The translations under genes were made by a program, and so were the position numbers. Source: Iamia sp035575815 (GTDB taxonomy: Bacteria > Actinomycetota > Acidimicrobiia > Acidimicrobiales > Iamiaceae). From it: DNA of 64,000 nucleotides. The notes under the pieces were generated by a model. It was not told the origin of the DNA and ran no database searches. It saw only the letters and a program-made list of their open reading frames with translations. Below are positions 50,285 to 58,798 of the stretch, piece after piece. Position 1 is the stretch's first letter. Each line of letters starts with the position of its first letter. Location: assembly GCF_035575815.1 (NCBI RefSeq), contig NZ_DATLXO010000105.1:1-64000 (forward strand), written 5' to 3'.

Positions 50285-52428
50285 CCCGCCGTCCGGGCCT
50301 CCTCGCCATCGCCCTGATCGCCGTGGGCGGCTTCGCCGTGGCCGCCGTCGGGTTCGGGGTCTACCGGGCGGTCAACGGCGACCCCGGTGGAGCATCGAGC
50401 CCCGAAGCCGCGGTCGAGGCCCTGGCCGTCGCGATCGAGGCCGAGGATCCGGTCGCCGCACTGGCGACGATGAACCCCGCGGAGGTCGAGGCCCTCGGTG
50501 AGGTGTACAGCTCGGCCGCCGGCCGGGCCCGCCGGCTTGGGTTCGCCCCTCGCGCCAAGACCTTCGGCGGGGTCGAGGTCACGCTCGACGCCATCACGTA
50601 CAGCACCGAGGACATCGGTCCGGATGCGGCCCGGGTGACGATCACCGGTGGCCGGGCCGACCTGGCGGTCGATCGGCGCGGTCTGGCCGACGCCACCGAG
50701 GCGGTCCTCGACCGATCACCCGACGACGAGGCGGAGGGCGACACCCTCACCGGTGAGCTGGCGGCGAGCGACCTGGCGGTTCAGGGCGATGATGGCACCG
50801 TTCCGCCCTTCCTGGTGGTCGTGGCCCGCCCGGGCGGGTGGTACGTCAGCCCGCTGTTCACCGCCGCCCAGTACGCGGTTGACACGCTCGGCCTCGCGGC
50901 GCCGACGCTCCCACCGCCCGATGCCGGTGACGGCGCCGCTGATCCCGAGGCCGCGGTGCGAGACCTGCTGGTCGCCGCCGGTGGCTCGAACGCCGCCGCG
51001 ACGGGCGCCCTCGCCACTGGTGAGGCCGGAGCTGTCGTCCGCGCCCACCGTCGCGCTCTCGAGGTGTGGGTCGGCGGCGAGCTGGGCACTGACACGGAGG
51101 CCACCATCGACACCCTCGACACGGAGGTCAGCAGGCGCGACGAGGGCGGCCGGCGGGTCGTCGTCACCGCGCTCGCGGGCGAGCTCACCTGGACCGAGGA
51201 CGACGAGGAGCATCGGGCTCGGGTGGCCTGGGACGGCGAGTGCCTGAGCATCGACACCGACCGCGTCGCCGGTGACACCGGCAACAAGGTCGCGGAGGGC
51301 GGAGACGAGGTCACCGAGGGCGGAGGCGACGGCGACGCGTTCTGCCTCGCCGAGAGCTGGGGGCGCTTCGGTGTCGATGACCTGGCCGTGGTGGTCGCCG
51401 AGGACGGCGGCGACTGGCGGGTCGACCCGCTGGCCACCCTCACCGACTACGCCGCCGAGATCGTACCCGAGCTCACCGAGACTTCGGTGCTGCGGCTCCT
51501 CGGCTACCCGGAGCTGGCCGAGGCCACCGCCGAGCTGGCCGCCGGTTCGCCCACCACCGTGGCCCTCAACGATGCCGGCTACGCCGTGGCGAAGCTCGAC
51601 GTCCGGGCCGGCGAGAGCTTCACGGTGAGCGCCCGGCCCGAGGGCGATGAGGGCGACGACGACGCGGTCGACGCCTTCCTCGTGACGCCCGGCGGTGACC
51701 AGATGTCGGCCTACTCCCGGGTCGAGCCGGAATCGTCCGGCACCTACCGCCTGGTGGTCGGCCACCGCGGCTTCTCCCCCGGTGAGGTGCAGCTGCGGGT
51801 GAGCAATCCCGTCGGTCGCCCCCTCGCGCTCGACGAGGCCACCCTGGGTGCCGTCGGCCGGCCCGATGAGGTCGTCGACTACACCATCGACCTCGACGCC
51901 GAGCGGCCCTACGAGATCACCTTCGACCGTCCCGACCTCGACGTCATGGTGCTCGACCCCGACCGCCGCGAGATCGAGCTCACCGAGCTCGGCGACGATG
52001 CGTCGTTCTTCGAGAGCACCGAAGGAGGCGCCTACGTCATCCGCATCGACGGCGGCTTCGACGACGCCACCGGCTCGTTCCAGATCGGCCTCCGCGAGCA
52101 GGACGACCTCGTCCTCGGCAACGGCACGACCAACGTGGCCGCCGGGACGATCACCCCGGCCGCCGACGCCCAGTTCATCGGCCTCACCGTGCTCGGCGGG
52201 CGCACGGTGATCGCCGAGGTCGTCCCCCACGACGGCGTCCTCGACCCGGTGGTCGTGATCAGGGACCCGTCCTCCGACGAGGAGATCCAGCGCGTGGACG
52301 AGCAGGGCTCCGGCGAAGCCGAGACGGTGGTGTTCGCACCGGGTGTGGCCACCGCGTGGCGCGTCGAGGTCCAGGGTGCGGACCGCACCGTGGGGTCGTT
52401 CTCCGTCGAGGTGGCGCTCGAGGACTGA
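50281..52428 (+). CDS. Large signal-anchored surface protein, probable CTG start
   Basis: A 715-residue protein. With CTG 50281 as start it begins MTRRPGLLAIALIAVGGFAV, a complete signal-anchor helix after an Arg pair. The CTG overlaps the previous stop (CTGA), with GGAG 8 nt upstream. The next usual start (GTG 50323) would cut into the hydrophobic helix. The ectodomain has Ala/Asp-rich helical segments that look like two NTF2/DUF4878-type repeats (SSPEAAVEALAVAIEAEDP; DPEAAVRDLLVAAGGS). PPC-like beta domains similar to those of the neighbour follow. Unknown function. Confidence 0.75.
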   Translation: MTRRPGLLAIALIAVGGFAVAAVGFGVYRAVNGDPGGASSPEAAVEALAVAIEAEDPVAALATMNPAEVEALGEVYSSAAGRARRLGFAPRAKTFGGVEVTLDAITYSTEDIGPDAARVTITGGRADLAVDRRGLADATEAVLDRSPDDEAEGDTLTGELAASDLAVQGDDGTVPPFLVVVARPGGWYVSPLFTAAQYAVDTLGLAAPTLPPPDAGDGAADPEAAVRDLLVAAGGSNAAATGALATGEAGAVVRAHRRALEVWVGGELGTDTEATIDTLDTEVSRRDEGGRRVVVTALAGELTWTEDDEEHRARVAWDGECLSIDTDRVAGDTGNKVAEGGDEVTEGGGDGDAFCLAESWGRFGVDDLAVVVAEDGGDWRVDPLATLTDYAAEIVPELTETSVLRLLGYPELAEATAELAAGSPTTVALNDAGYAVAKLDVRAGESFTVSARPEGDEGDDDAVDAFLVTPGGDQMSAYSRVEPESSGTYRLVVGHRGFSPGEVQLRVSNPVGRPLALDEATLGAVGRPDEVVDYTIDLDAERPYEITFDRPDLDVMVLDPDRREIELTELGDDASFFESTEGGAYVIRIDGGFDDATGSFQIGLREQDDLVLGNGTTNVAAGTITPAADAQFIGLTVLGGRTVIAEVVPHDGVLDPVVVIRDPSSDEEIQRVDEQGSGEAETVVFAPGVATAWRVEVQGADRTVGSFSVEVALED

Positions 52429-52435
52429 GCGCCGA

Positions 52436-52855
52436 TCAGCCGCCGGTGCGGCCCGCCTCGGTGGCGATGACGGCCAGCACGCCGTTGACGAAGCGGCCCG
52501 AGTCGTCGGTGGAGTATTGCTGGGCCAGCTCCACGGCCTCGTTCATCACCACGTTGGGAGGGACGTCGGAGCGGTGGAGCAGCTCGTAGGACGCCATGCG
52601 CAGGAGGTTCCGGTCGACCACCGGCATCCGCGCCACCACCCAGCCGCGAGCGTGGCGACCGAGGAGGGCATCGAGCTCGGCGCAGTGCTCCGAGACCCCC
52701 CGCACCAGGTCCGCGGCGTACGCCTCGACCTCGATGGGCTGAGCGGCCAGGACCTCGACACCCGTGCGCGCCTTGGTGTCAGCCTCGTAGAGGAGGGCAA
52801 GAGCCCGTTCGCGCGCTTCGCGGCGTGAGCCGACCCCACCGGGGCGGTCAGGCAC
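52436..52855 (-). CDS. nusB: Transcription antitermination factor NusB
   Basis: A 139-residue helical protein that binds boxA RNA with NusE during rRNA transcription. SRREARERALALLYEADTK is the N-terminal RNA-binding stretch. MPVVDRNLLRMASYELLHR and PPNVVMNEAVELAQQYSTDD, plus GRFVNGVLAVI, are standard. GTG 52855 overlaps the efp stop by 8 nt. Last gene of the aro-efp-nusB block; converges on the surface protein gene with 7 nt between stops. Confidence 0.95.
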   Translation of the reverse strand: MPDRPGGVGSRREARERALALLYEADTKARTGVEVLAAQPIEVEAYAADLVRGVSEHCAELDALLGRHARGWVVARMPVVDRNLLRMASYELLHRSDVPPNVVMNEAVELAQQYSTDDSGRFVNGVLAVIATEAGRTGG

Positions 52856-53408
52856 GGGTGATGTACTCGCCCGAGCGGGTGTCGACCCTGAGCCTGTCGC
52901 CCACGTTCACGAACAACGGGACCTGCAGCGCCAGGCCGGTCTCGAGGGTGGCGGACTTGGTGCCGCCCGAGACGCGGTCGCCCTGGATGCCGGGCTCGGT
53001 GTCGCTGACGGCCAGCTCGACCGCGGCGGGCAGGTCGGTGCCGACGATCTCCTCGCCGTGCATCTGCAACACCACCGAGGCGCCCTCGATCAGGAAGCGG
53101 CCGGCCTCACCCAGCGCCGCGCTGGGAACGGTCATCTGCTCATAGGTCGTGTTGTCCATGAACACGTAGTCGTCGCCGTCGCGGTAGAGGTACTGCATCT
53201 CGCGCTTGTCGATCATGACGCGCTCGATCTTCTCGCCGGCGCGGAACGTCCTCTCGATCACCGCACCGGTGCGCACGTTGCGGACCTTGGTGCGCACGAA
53301 GGCGGGCCCCTTGCCCGGCTTCACGTGCTGGAACTCGACGATCTGGAAGAGCTTGCCCTCCATGTCGAGGACCATGCCGTTCTTGATGTCACTGGTGTTG
53401 AGGGCCAT
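52848..53408 (-). CDS. efp: Elongation factor P
   Basis: A 186-residue three-domain EF-P that relieves stalling at polyproline, useful with the Pro-rich proteins here. KNGMVLDMEGKLFQIVEFQH and VKPGKGPAFVRTKVRN hold the conserved domain I loop (the Lys that is modified in some bacteria). The C-terminal GDRLRVDTRSGEYITRA is the EF-P signature. ATG 53408 with AAGGA upstream; a longer upstream frame is rejected. 28 nt after pepP. Confidence 0.97.
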   Translation of the reverse strand: MALNTSDIKNGMVLDMEGKLFQIVEFQHVKPGKGPAFVRTKVRNVRTGAVIERTFRAGEKIERVMIDKREMQYLYRDGDDYVFMDNTTYEQMTVPSAALGEAGRFLIEGASVVLQMHGEEIVGTDLPAAVELAVSDTEPGIQGDRVSGGTKSATLETGLALQVPLFVNVGDRLRVDTRSGEYITRA

Positions 53409-53436
53409 CGGGGTCCTTCTCGGTGGGCCGCGCCGG

Positions 53437-54564
53437 TCAGGCGGGCGGTCGGGGCGCAGGTGGCGTGGGGGCCTTCGGGGCCTTGGTGAGGGGTCGGCAT
53501 CCCTCGTCGGTGACGAGGACCGTGTCCTCGACGCGGACGCCACCGTGCTCGGCGAGGTAGACGCCGGGCTCGACGGTGACGACGTGACCGGTGGCGAGCA
53601 TAGCGGTCGACACCCGGCTGACCCTGGGGTCCTCGTGGATCACCAGCCCGACGCCGTGGCCGGTGCCGTGGCTGAACGCGTCGGCCCAGCCGGCCTCGGT
53701 GATGACCCCACGGCACACGGCGTCGACCTCCGCGGCGGGCACCCCGGCCCGCACCGCGGCGACGCCGGCGGCCTGGGCCGCCACGACCACCTCGTACATG
53801 CGCTGCTGGGTGGCGGTGACATCGCCCACCATGAACGTGCGGGTCATGTCGGAGTGGTAGCCGTCGACCAGGGCGCCGAAGTCGATGACGACTAGGTCTC
53901 CCTCGATGATGACGCGGTCCGACGGCCGGTGGTGCGGCCGGGCGCCGTTGGGGCCCGAGGCGACGATGGTCTCGAAGCTGACGGCTTCGGCCCCGAGGCG
54001 ACGCATCTCGGTGTCGAGGGCGAAGCCGACCTCGTTCTCGGTCGCCCTGCAGAGCAGCATCGGGCTGACGGTGGACAGGGCCGCGTCGGCGATGGTTGCG
54101 GCTTGGGTCAGGCGGGCGACCTCTCCCTCGTCCTTCCGCTGGCGGACCGCCTCGACGAGGTCCTCGGTCGCCACGAGGGGCACCGTCCACGGGGGCCGGG
54201 AGCATCGCTGCTGGGCGGCCCAGGTGACCGAGGCGGCCTCGAGCCCGAGTCGGGTGCCGGTGGGCAGGGCACCGGTCAGCACGGCATCCTGGTCGGCGAG
54301 GGTGCCGGCCACCGCGACCTCCGCCGCCGCCCCCGCCCTCGCGACCTGGTCCGGCGCCTGGGTGGCGTAGCGGCCGTCGGTCACCAGGAGCATCCGGTCG
54401 CCGGTGACGAGCAGCCGCCCGGCCGAGCCGGTGAAGCCGGTGAGGTACCGGACGTTGGTCAGGTCGGTGACGGCCACGGCATCGACGCCGGCCTCGTCGA
54501 AGCCGGCCCGCACCCGATCGACCCGAGCCGCGGTGTCCATGGCCGGGAGGACGTCCGTGCTCAC
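53437..54564 (-). CDS. pepP: Xaa-Pro aminopeptidase-like M24B peptidase
   Basis: A 375-residue creatinase/aminopeptidase P family enzyme. The N-terminal creatinase-like domain (about 10-130) has NVRYLTGFTGSAGRLLV. The pita-bread domain carries all metal ligands: VIDFGALVDGYHSDMTRTF (two Asp), GTGHGVGLVIHEDP (His), VTVEPGVY (Glu) and GGVRVEDTVLV (Glu). It removes N-terminal residues before Pro. GTG 54564 overlaps the HEPN stop by 4 nt (GTGA); ATG 54540 is a shorter option. Located upstream of efp as in many actinobacteria. Confidence 0.93.
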   Translation of the reverse strand: MSTDVLPAMDTAARVDRVRAGFDEAGVDAVAVTDLTNVRYLTGFTGSAGRLLVTGDRMLLVTDGRYATQAPDQVARAGAAAEVAVAGTLADQDAVLTGALPTGTRLGLEAASVTWAAQQRCSRPPWTVPLVATEDLVEAVRQRKDEGEVARLTQAATIADAALSTVSPMLLCRATENEVGFALDTEMRRLGAEAVSFETIVASGPNGARPHHRPSDRVIIEGDLVVIDFGALVDGYHSDMTRTFMVGDVTATQQRMYEVVVAAQAAGVAAVRAGVPAAEVDAVCRGVITEAGWADAFSHGTGHGVGLVIHEDPRVSRVSTAMLATGHVVTVEPGVYLAEHGGVRVEDTVLVTDEGCRPLTKAPKAPTPPAPRPPA

Positions 54565-55103
54565 TGGTCCCCACGGCCTGAGCTGCACAGCGCCAGCAGC
54601 GTCGCGAACGCCTCGAACTCGCGGGTGCCGAGCGAGGTTCGTAGGTCGGCGACAGCCCTCTCCGCGTCGGCGATGTCGGTGAGGACCGCCTCCTTGGTGA
54701 GGACTGCGAGGTGGTCGTAGTCGGCTTCATGGCGATGTTGCTGGAGGTCCAGGAAGACCTGTGCGACGTTGGCGATCTCGCTGTGTCCCGACGCAATGGT
54801 CGCCAGGGACCGAGCGAAGTGAAGCTTGATCGGGGCGCCCCCCGGGTTGATGACCCAGCCGCACACCCGCTTGATCCCGCCGTGGGACGGATGGCGCCGG
54901 AGTCGTTGCTGATCCGCTTCGAGCAGGTTCGGCGCCAGCCACCGGGCCAGCAGGTTCGTCACCTCATGGAACAGTGCGTAGTAGGACGCAGAGACGGCGC
55001 GTCGGAGGTCCACCTCGCGCGGCCGCCCCGGCGTGTCCTTCCAGGTCCCGGCGAGTTGGTCCGCCTGCTCGATCAGGCGGTCAACGAGGTTGTTGGGCAT
55101 CAA
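54561..55103 (-). CDS. HEPN-domain-like protein
   Basis: A 180-residue helical protein. DLRRAVSASYYALFHEVTN is a typical HEPN first helix pair. HRHEADYDHLAVLTKE matches the R/H-x-x-ADY region of HEPN proteins of the MNT/HEPN or toxin class. A strict RxxxxH RNase motif is not obvious, so catalytic activity is uncertain. ATG 55103 overlaps the stop of the 111-residue gene upstream (ATGA), and the stop overlaps pepP (GTGA). It is embedded in the aro-efp operon, with codon use slightly less GC-biased than its neighbours. Confidence 0.7.
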   Translation of the reverse strand: MMPNNLVDRLIEQADQLAGTWKDTPGRPREVDLRRAVSASYYALFHEVTNLLARWLAPNLLEADQQRLRRHPSHGGIKRVCGWVINPGGAPIKLHFARSLATIASGHSEIANVAQVFLDLQQHRHEADYDHLAVLTKEAVLTDIADAERAVADLRTSLGTREFEAFATLLALCSSGRGDQ

Positions 55104-55435
55104 CGTGCGGGGTCAGGACCCGCCAGATCCCCAGCGGCCTCGTCCCGATCCCGCTGCGACTCGAACGCGAGGTAGGAGATGGCATCGACGTCGACCTCCA
55201 ACCTGATCCTCCGGTAAGCGTCGCGGAGGGCCCGTACGTCGTCGTTGGGCCAACCGCCATCCCCGGTGGGGTCGCTGAGGAGCAAGCGGAGGACGATGGC
55301 GATCTGATCGTCACCATCGGGCCCCACCTCCACCTCGCCGTCCATGACGCGGGTCGACCCAAACTGGCGTCCGAGAAGGGAAGCCAGGATCGTGCGTCCA
55401 GCGTTCTCGAGGTCGATGACGTGGGCATTGGCCAT
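55100..55435 (-). CDS. Unrecognised 111-residue partner of the HEPN protein
   Basis: A 111-residue protein of no family I recognise. LASLLGRQFGSTRVMDGEVE is vaguely like a nucleotidyltransferase start (GS-x-R), but the rest does not follow an MNT antitoxin. ALRDAYRRIRLEVDVDAISY and LAFESQRDRDEAAG end the protein with charged helices. ATG 55435 lies 6 nt after TAGACT. Tight coupling to the HEPN gene suggests a two-component module. Confidence 0.6.
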   Translation of the reverse strand: MANAHVIDLENAGRTILASLLGRQFGSTRVMDGEVEVGPDGDDQIAIVLRLLLSDPTGDGGWPNDDVRALRDAYRRIRLEVDVDAISYLAFESQRDRDEAAGDLAGPDPAR

Positions 55436-55447
55436 TAGACGAGTCTA
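55436..55447 (-). promoter_or_regulatory. Internal promoter with palindrome before the HEPN pair
   Basis: TAGACT (55442-55447, minus) ends 6 nt before ATG 55435. Together with the following CGTCTA it forms an inverted repeat TAGAC/GTCTA. The TAG is also the aroQ stop. The pair therefore has its own, possibly autoregulated, leaderless promoter inside the aro operon. Confidence 0.5.
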
Positions 55448-55888
55448 CGGGCGGAGCAGGCGGGCGACGGCGTCGAGGGCCAGGCGGTACCCGTCGCCGC
55501 CGAAGCCGGCGATGGTGCCGGCGGCCACCGGTGCGATCACCGAGGTGTGGCGCCACGGCTCGCGCCCCCCCGGGTTCGAGAGGTGGAGCTCGACGATCGG
55601 ACCTCCGAAGGCGGCGAGGGCATCGTGCAGCGACCAGCCGTAGTGGGTGAGGGCGCCGGCGTTGACGACGACGGCGGCGACCCGGCCCCGGGCGCCGTGG
55701 ACGGCCTCGACGAGGACGCCCTCGTGGTTGGACTGGACGTGCTCCACCACCAGCCCGTGGAGCTCGGCCTCCGTGGCGGCGGTGGCGACGTGGTCGTCGA
55801 GGGTGGCGGTGCCGTAGATCTCGGGCTGACGCTCACCGAGCAGGTTCAGGTTGGGTCCCGAGAGCAGCAGGACGATGCCTGGCGTCAT
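55445..55888 (-). CDS. aroQ: 3-dehydroquinate dehydratase, type II
   Basis: A 147-residue dodecameric enzyme of the shikimate pathway. SGPNLNLLGERQPEIYG contains the catalytic Tyr. VEHVQSNHEG (with the usual Q/N), VVVNAGALTHYGWSLHDAL and VELHLSNPGGREPWR match AroQ. ATG 55888. Follows aroB by 24 nt. The TAG stop overlaps the promoter of the HEPN pair. Confidence 0.96.
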   Translation of the reverse strand: MTPGIVLLLSGPNLNLLGERQPEIYGTATLDDHVATAATEAELHGLVVEHVQSNHEGVLVEAVHGARGRVAAVVVNAGALTHYGWSLHDALAAFGGPIVELHLSNPGGREPWRHTSVIAPVAAGTIAGFGGDGYRLALDAVARLLRP

Positions 55889-55912
55889 CGTGGGACCTCG
55901 CGGATCGGTCGG

Positions 55913-56920
55913 TCAGGCACGGCGGATGGCCTCCATGGCGCCGAGGAGCAGGGAGCGGTCGGGAACGGCGACGGGCTCGACGCCCCGTGGCCCGTCGAGC
56001 ACGAAGGTCACGCCCGCGATCGCCTTCTTGTCGCGGGCGAAGAGGTCGACCAGGCGCCCGGGTTCGAGGTCGGGGGGGAGGTTCATGGGCAGGTCGTAGC
56101 CGGCGACCACCGACCGGTGCTCGGCCACCCGCTCGGCGTCGATGCGGCCCAGGCGGTGAGCGACCTCGGCCGCGTAGATCAGGCCCACGGCGACGGCCTC
56201 ACCGTGGCGCAGCCCGTAGTCGCCCTCGGTCTCGATGGCGTGGGCGAGGGTGTGGCCGTAGTTGAGGATCGCCCGGCGGCCCCCCTCACGCTCGTCGGAG
56301 GCGACGATGTCGGCCTTGCAGCGGACGCACGCGGCGACGGCTTCGTCGAGGGGGAGGTCGGGCAGGTCGTCGACGCCCAGGAAGGCGTACTTGGCCATCT
56401 CGCCTCGACCGGAGCGGTGCTCGCGCGGCGGCAGGGTGCCGAGGGTCTCGGTGTCGCAGAGCACCGCCGAGGGCTGCCAGTAGGCGCCGACGAGGTTCTT
56501 GCCCTCGGGGAGGTTGACCCCGGTCTTGCCGCCGATGGCGGCGTCGACCTGGCCGAGCAGCGTCGTGGGCACGTGGACCACGGGCACGCCCCGGTGGTAG
56601 ACGGCGGCCACGAACCCGGCCACGTCGGTGACCACCCCGCCGCCCACCGCGACGATCACGTCAGCCCGGGTCAGGCCCCACTGGGCGAGGTCGCGACAGA
56701 GGTCCTCGACCGTGCCGAGGTGCTTGGTCTCCTCGCCGTCGCCGATGGGGAAGACCTGGCTCGGCACGCCGGGGTCGACCGTCCACCCGATGCTGGACTG
56801 GGTCACGATCGCCGCGCGTCGGGCGCCGACGGGGAGAACCTCCAGCAGGCGGTGACGGGCACCGGAGCCGACGAGCACGGGGTAGGTCCGGTCGCTCAGG
56901 GCCACGGCGAGCTCGATCAC
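55913..56920 (-). CDS. aroB: 3-dehydroquinate synthase
   Basis: A 335-residue NAD- and metal-dependent enzyme, slightly short for the family. ADVIVAVGGGVVTDVAGFVA is the NAD site. GVPVVHVPTTLLGQVDAAIGGKTGVN (as VHVPTTLLGQVDAAIGGKTG) and FLNYGHTLAHAIE-type ILNYGHTLAHAIETE hold the metal His residues. Shows LRHGEAVAVGL. GTG 56920 overlaps the aroK stop by 4 nt (GTGA). Confidence 0.96.
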   Translation of the reverse strand: MIELAVALSDRTYPVLVGSGARHRLLEVLPVGARRAAIVTQSSIGWTVDPGVPSQVFPIGDGEETKHLGTVEDLCRDLAQWGLTRADVIVAVGGGVVTDVAGFVAAVYHRGVPVVHVPTTLLGQVDAAIGGKTGVNLPEGKNLVGAYWQPSAVLCDTETLGTLPPREHRSGRGEMAKYAFLGVDDLPDLPLDEAVAACVRCKADIVASDEREGGRRAILNYGHTLAHAIETEGDYGLRHGEAVAVGLIYAAEVAHRLGRIDAERVAEHRSVVAGYDLPMNLPPDLEPGRLVDLFARDKKAIAGVTFVLDGPRGVEPVAVPDRSLLLGAMEAIRRA

Positions 56921-57567
56921 CGGTCCCCCCCGTCAGGCTGAACGGGCCGACCGGGACCGTCGGGCCGATCCGCCCCGGCGGCCGCGTCGACCTCATCGGC
57001 CTCCGCGGCCCGGACCTTCTCGGCGATGCGCACCGCCAGCTCCCGCTTGGGCTTCTCGTGGGCCAGGTGGAAGGGCTCGACGTCGATCACGAGGTGGGCG
57101 ACCTCCTCGTAGAGCGGGGCACGCTCATCGAGCAGTCGTTCGATGGCCGCCGCGGGGTCGTCGTCGAGCAGCGGACGCTGGCCCCTGCGGTCGAGGCGGG
57201 AGACGAGGTGGGGGGCACCGGCGCGCAGCCACACCACCCGGGCGCGCGCGACGAGGGCGGCCCGGTTCTCGGCGGTGACGACCACTCCGCCGCCGGTGGC
57301 GATGACCGCAGGGCCCGGAGCCGCCAGCAGGTCGGCCAGCAGGTCGGCCTCGGCCCGGCGGAAGCCAGACTCCCCCGCGGTCGAGAACCACTCACGGATC
57401 GTGCGTCCCGAGCGGCGGACCAGCTCGTCGTCGGCGTCGACGAAGGGCCGCTCGAGCCGCGCCGCCAGGCGACGGCCGACGGTGCTCTTGCCCGAGCCCA
57501 TCATCCCGACCAGCACGATCGGCACGGAGCGGCGCGGCGCGGTCTCGGGAGCGACGCCGTCAGCCAA
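56917..57567 (-). CDS. aroK: Shikimate kinase
   Basis: A 216-residue P-loop kinase. The Walker A is VGMMGSGKSTVGRRLA. FVDADDELVRRSGRTIREWF binds shikimate (Asp). VIATGGGVVVTAENRAAL and DRRGQRPLLDDDP (Arg lid) are canonical. A charged Ala/Asp/Pro tail of about 30 residues is extra. TTG 57567, which overlaps the aroC stop by 8 nt, is the only nearby start; no strong ribosome-binding site, so coupling is likely. Confidence 0.94.
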   Translation of the reverse strand: MADGVAPETAPRRSVPIVLVGMMGSGKSTVGRRLAARLERPFVDADDELVRRSGRTIREWFSTAGESGFRRAEADLLADLLAAPGPAVIATGGGVVVTAENRAALVARARVVWLRAGAPHLVSRLDRRGQRPLLDDDPAAAIERLLDERAPLYEEVAHLVIDVEPFHLAHEKPKRELAVRIAEKVRAAEADEVDAAAGADRPDGPGRPVQPDGGDR

Positions 57568-58747
57568 GGGGGCCGTCCCGGAGCGCGGCGAGGTAGCCGT
57601 CGCGGTTGCGGCGGGTCTCGGCGACCGTGTCGCCGCCGAACTTGCGGGCGACCTCATCGGCGAGGACGAGGGCCACCATCGTCTCTGCGACCACGCCCAT
57701 GGCGGGCACCGCAGTGACGTCGGTGCGCTCCTTGAACGACACCGTCTCGGCCTTGGTCAGCACGTCGACGGTGCCGAGCACGGGGCGGTTGAGCGAGGCC
57801 AGGGGCTTCATGGCCACCCGGGCGATGACCGGCTCGCCGGAGGTCATCCCGCCCTCGAGGCCGCCCGCCCGGGTGCTGGTGCGCCGGTAGACCTGTGCCT
57901 CGGCGTCCCAGGTGATGGGGTCGTGGGCGGCGCTCCCCCGCCGACCGGCGACATCCCAGCCGTCGCCGATCTCCACCGCCTTCACGGCCTGGATGCTCAT
58001 CAGCGCCCCAGCCAGGAGGGCGTCGAGCTTGCGGTCCCAGTGGACGTGGCTGCCCAGCCCAACGGGCACACCGTGGGCGACGATCTCGACGATGCCACCG
58101 AGCGAGTCGCCCTCCTTGGCCGCGTCCTTGATCTCGGCGACCATGGCCGCGGAGGCCACCGGGTCACCGCAGCGGACCTCATCGGCGTCGATGCGCTCGA
58201 GGTCGGCGAGCGCGGGAGGGGGTCCGGGCGAGGCAGCGACGGCGCCGATGCGCACCACGTGGGAGACGATGTCGACGCCGAGGGTGGCGAGCCACAGCTT
58301 GGCGAGGGTGCCGGCGACGACCCGGGCTGCGGTCTCGCGGGCCGACGCCCGTTCGAGCACGTCGCGGGAGTCGACGAAGCCGTACTTCTGCATGCCGGCC
58401 AGATCGGCGTGCCCGGGGCGGGGTTGGGTGAGGGGGATGCGGGTCGGGCCGTCCTCGGCCGCCACGGACATCTCCCGCTGCCACTTGTCCGGGTTGCGGT
58501 CCCACTCGGTGTTGGCGACCTGCACCGCCACCGGCGAGCCGAGGGTGCGGCCGTGGCGGACCCCGCTCTGGAGGGTCACCTCGTCGACCTCGAAGCGCAT
58601 CCGCGGCCCCCGGCCGTAGCCCAGGCGCCGGCGGGCCAGCTCCTCCTGGATGTCGGCGACGGTCACCTCCAGCCCGGCGGGCAGGCCCTCGACGATCACG
58701 ACGAGGGCCCGGCCGTGGGATTCACCGGCGGTCAGGAAGCGCAGCAC
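57560..58747 (-). CDS. aroC: Chorismate synthase
   Basis: A 395-residue FMN-dependent enzyme making chorismate. FLTAGESHGRALVVIVEGLP is the N-terminal signature. LARRRLGYGRGPRMRFEVDE (as RRRLGYGRGPRM), PRPGHADLAGMQKYGF and SARETAARVVAGTLAK are conserved. RKDRTDV-type end is present as KERTDVTAVPAMGVV. GTG 58747 is 6 nt after TAGGTT, so aroC heads a leaderless operon aroC-aroK-aroB-aroQ. Confidence 0.97.
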   Translation of the reverse strand: MLRFLTAGESHGRALVVIVEGLPAGLEVTVADIQEELARRRLGYGRGPRMRFEVDEVTLQSGVRHGRTLGSPVAVQVANTEWDRNPDKWQREMSVAAEDGPTRIPLTQPRPGHADLAGMQKYGFVDSRDVLERASARETAARVVAGTLAKLWLATLGVDIVSHVVRIGAVAASPGPPPALADLERIDADEVRCGDPVASAAMVAEIKDAAKEGDSLGGIVEIVAHGVPVGLGSHVHWDRKLDALLAGALMSIQAVKAVEIGDGWDVAGRRGSAAHDPITWDAEAQVYRRTSTRAGGLEGGMTSGEPVIARVAMKPLASLNRPVLGTVDVLTKAETVSFKERTDVTAVPAMGVVAETMVALVLADEVARKFGGDTVAETRRNRDGYLAALRDGPLG

Positions 58748-58753
58748 GCCGCG

Positions 58754-58759
58754 AACCTA
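58754..58759 (-). promoter_or_regulatory. Leaderless -10 box (aro operon)
   Basis: TAGGTT on the minus strand ends 6 nt before aroC GTG 58747. Confidence 0.55.
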
Positions 58760-58798
58760 GGGCCTGACCTGCTCGGGCTCCGACCCGGCTCGTTGCGC

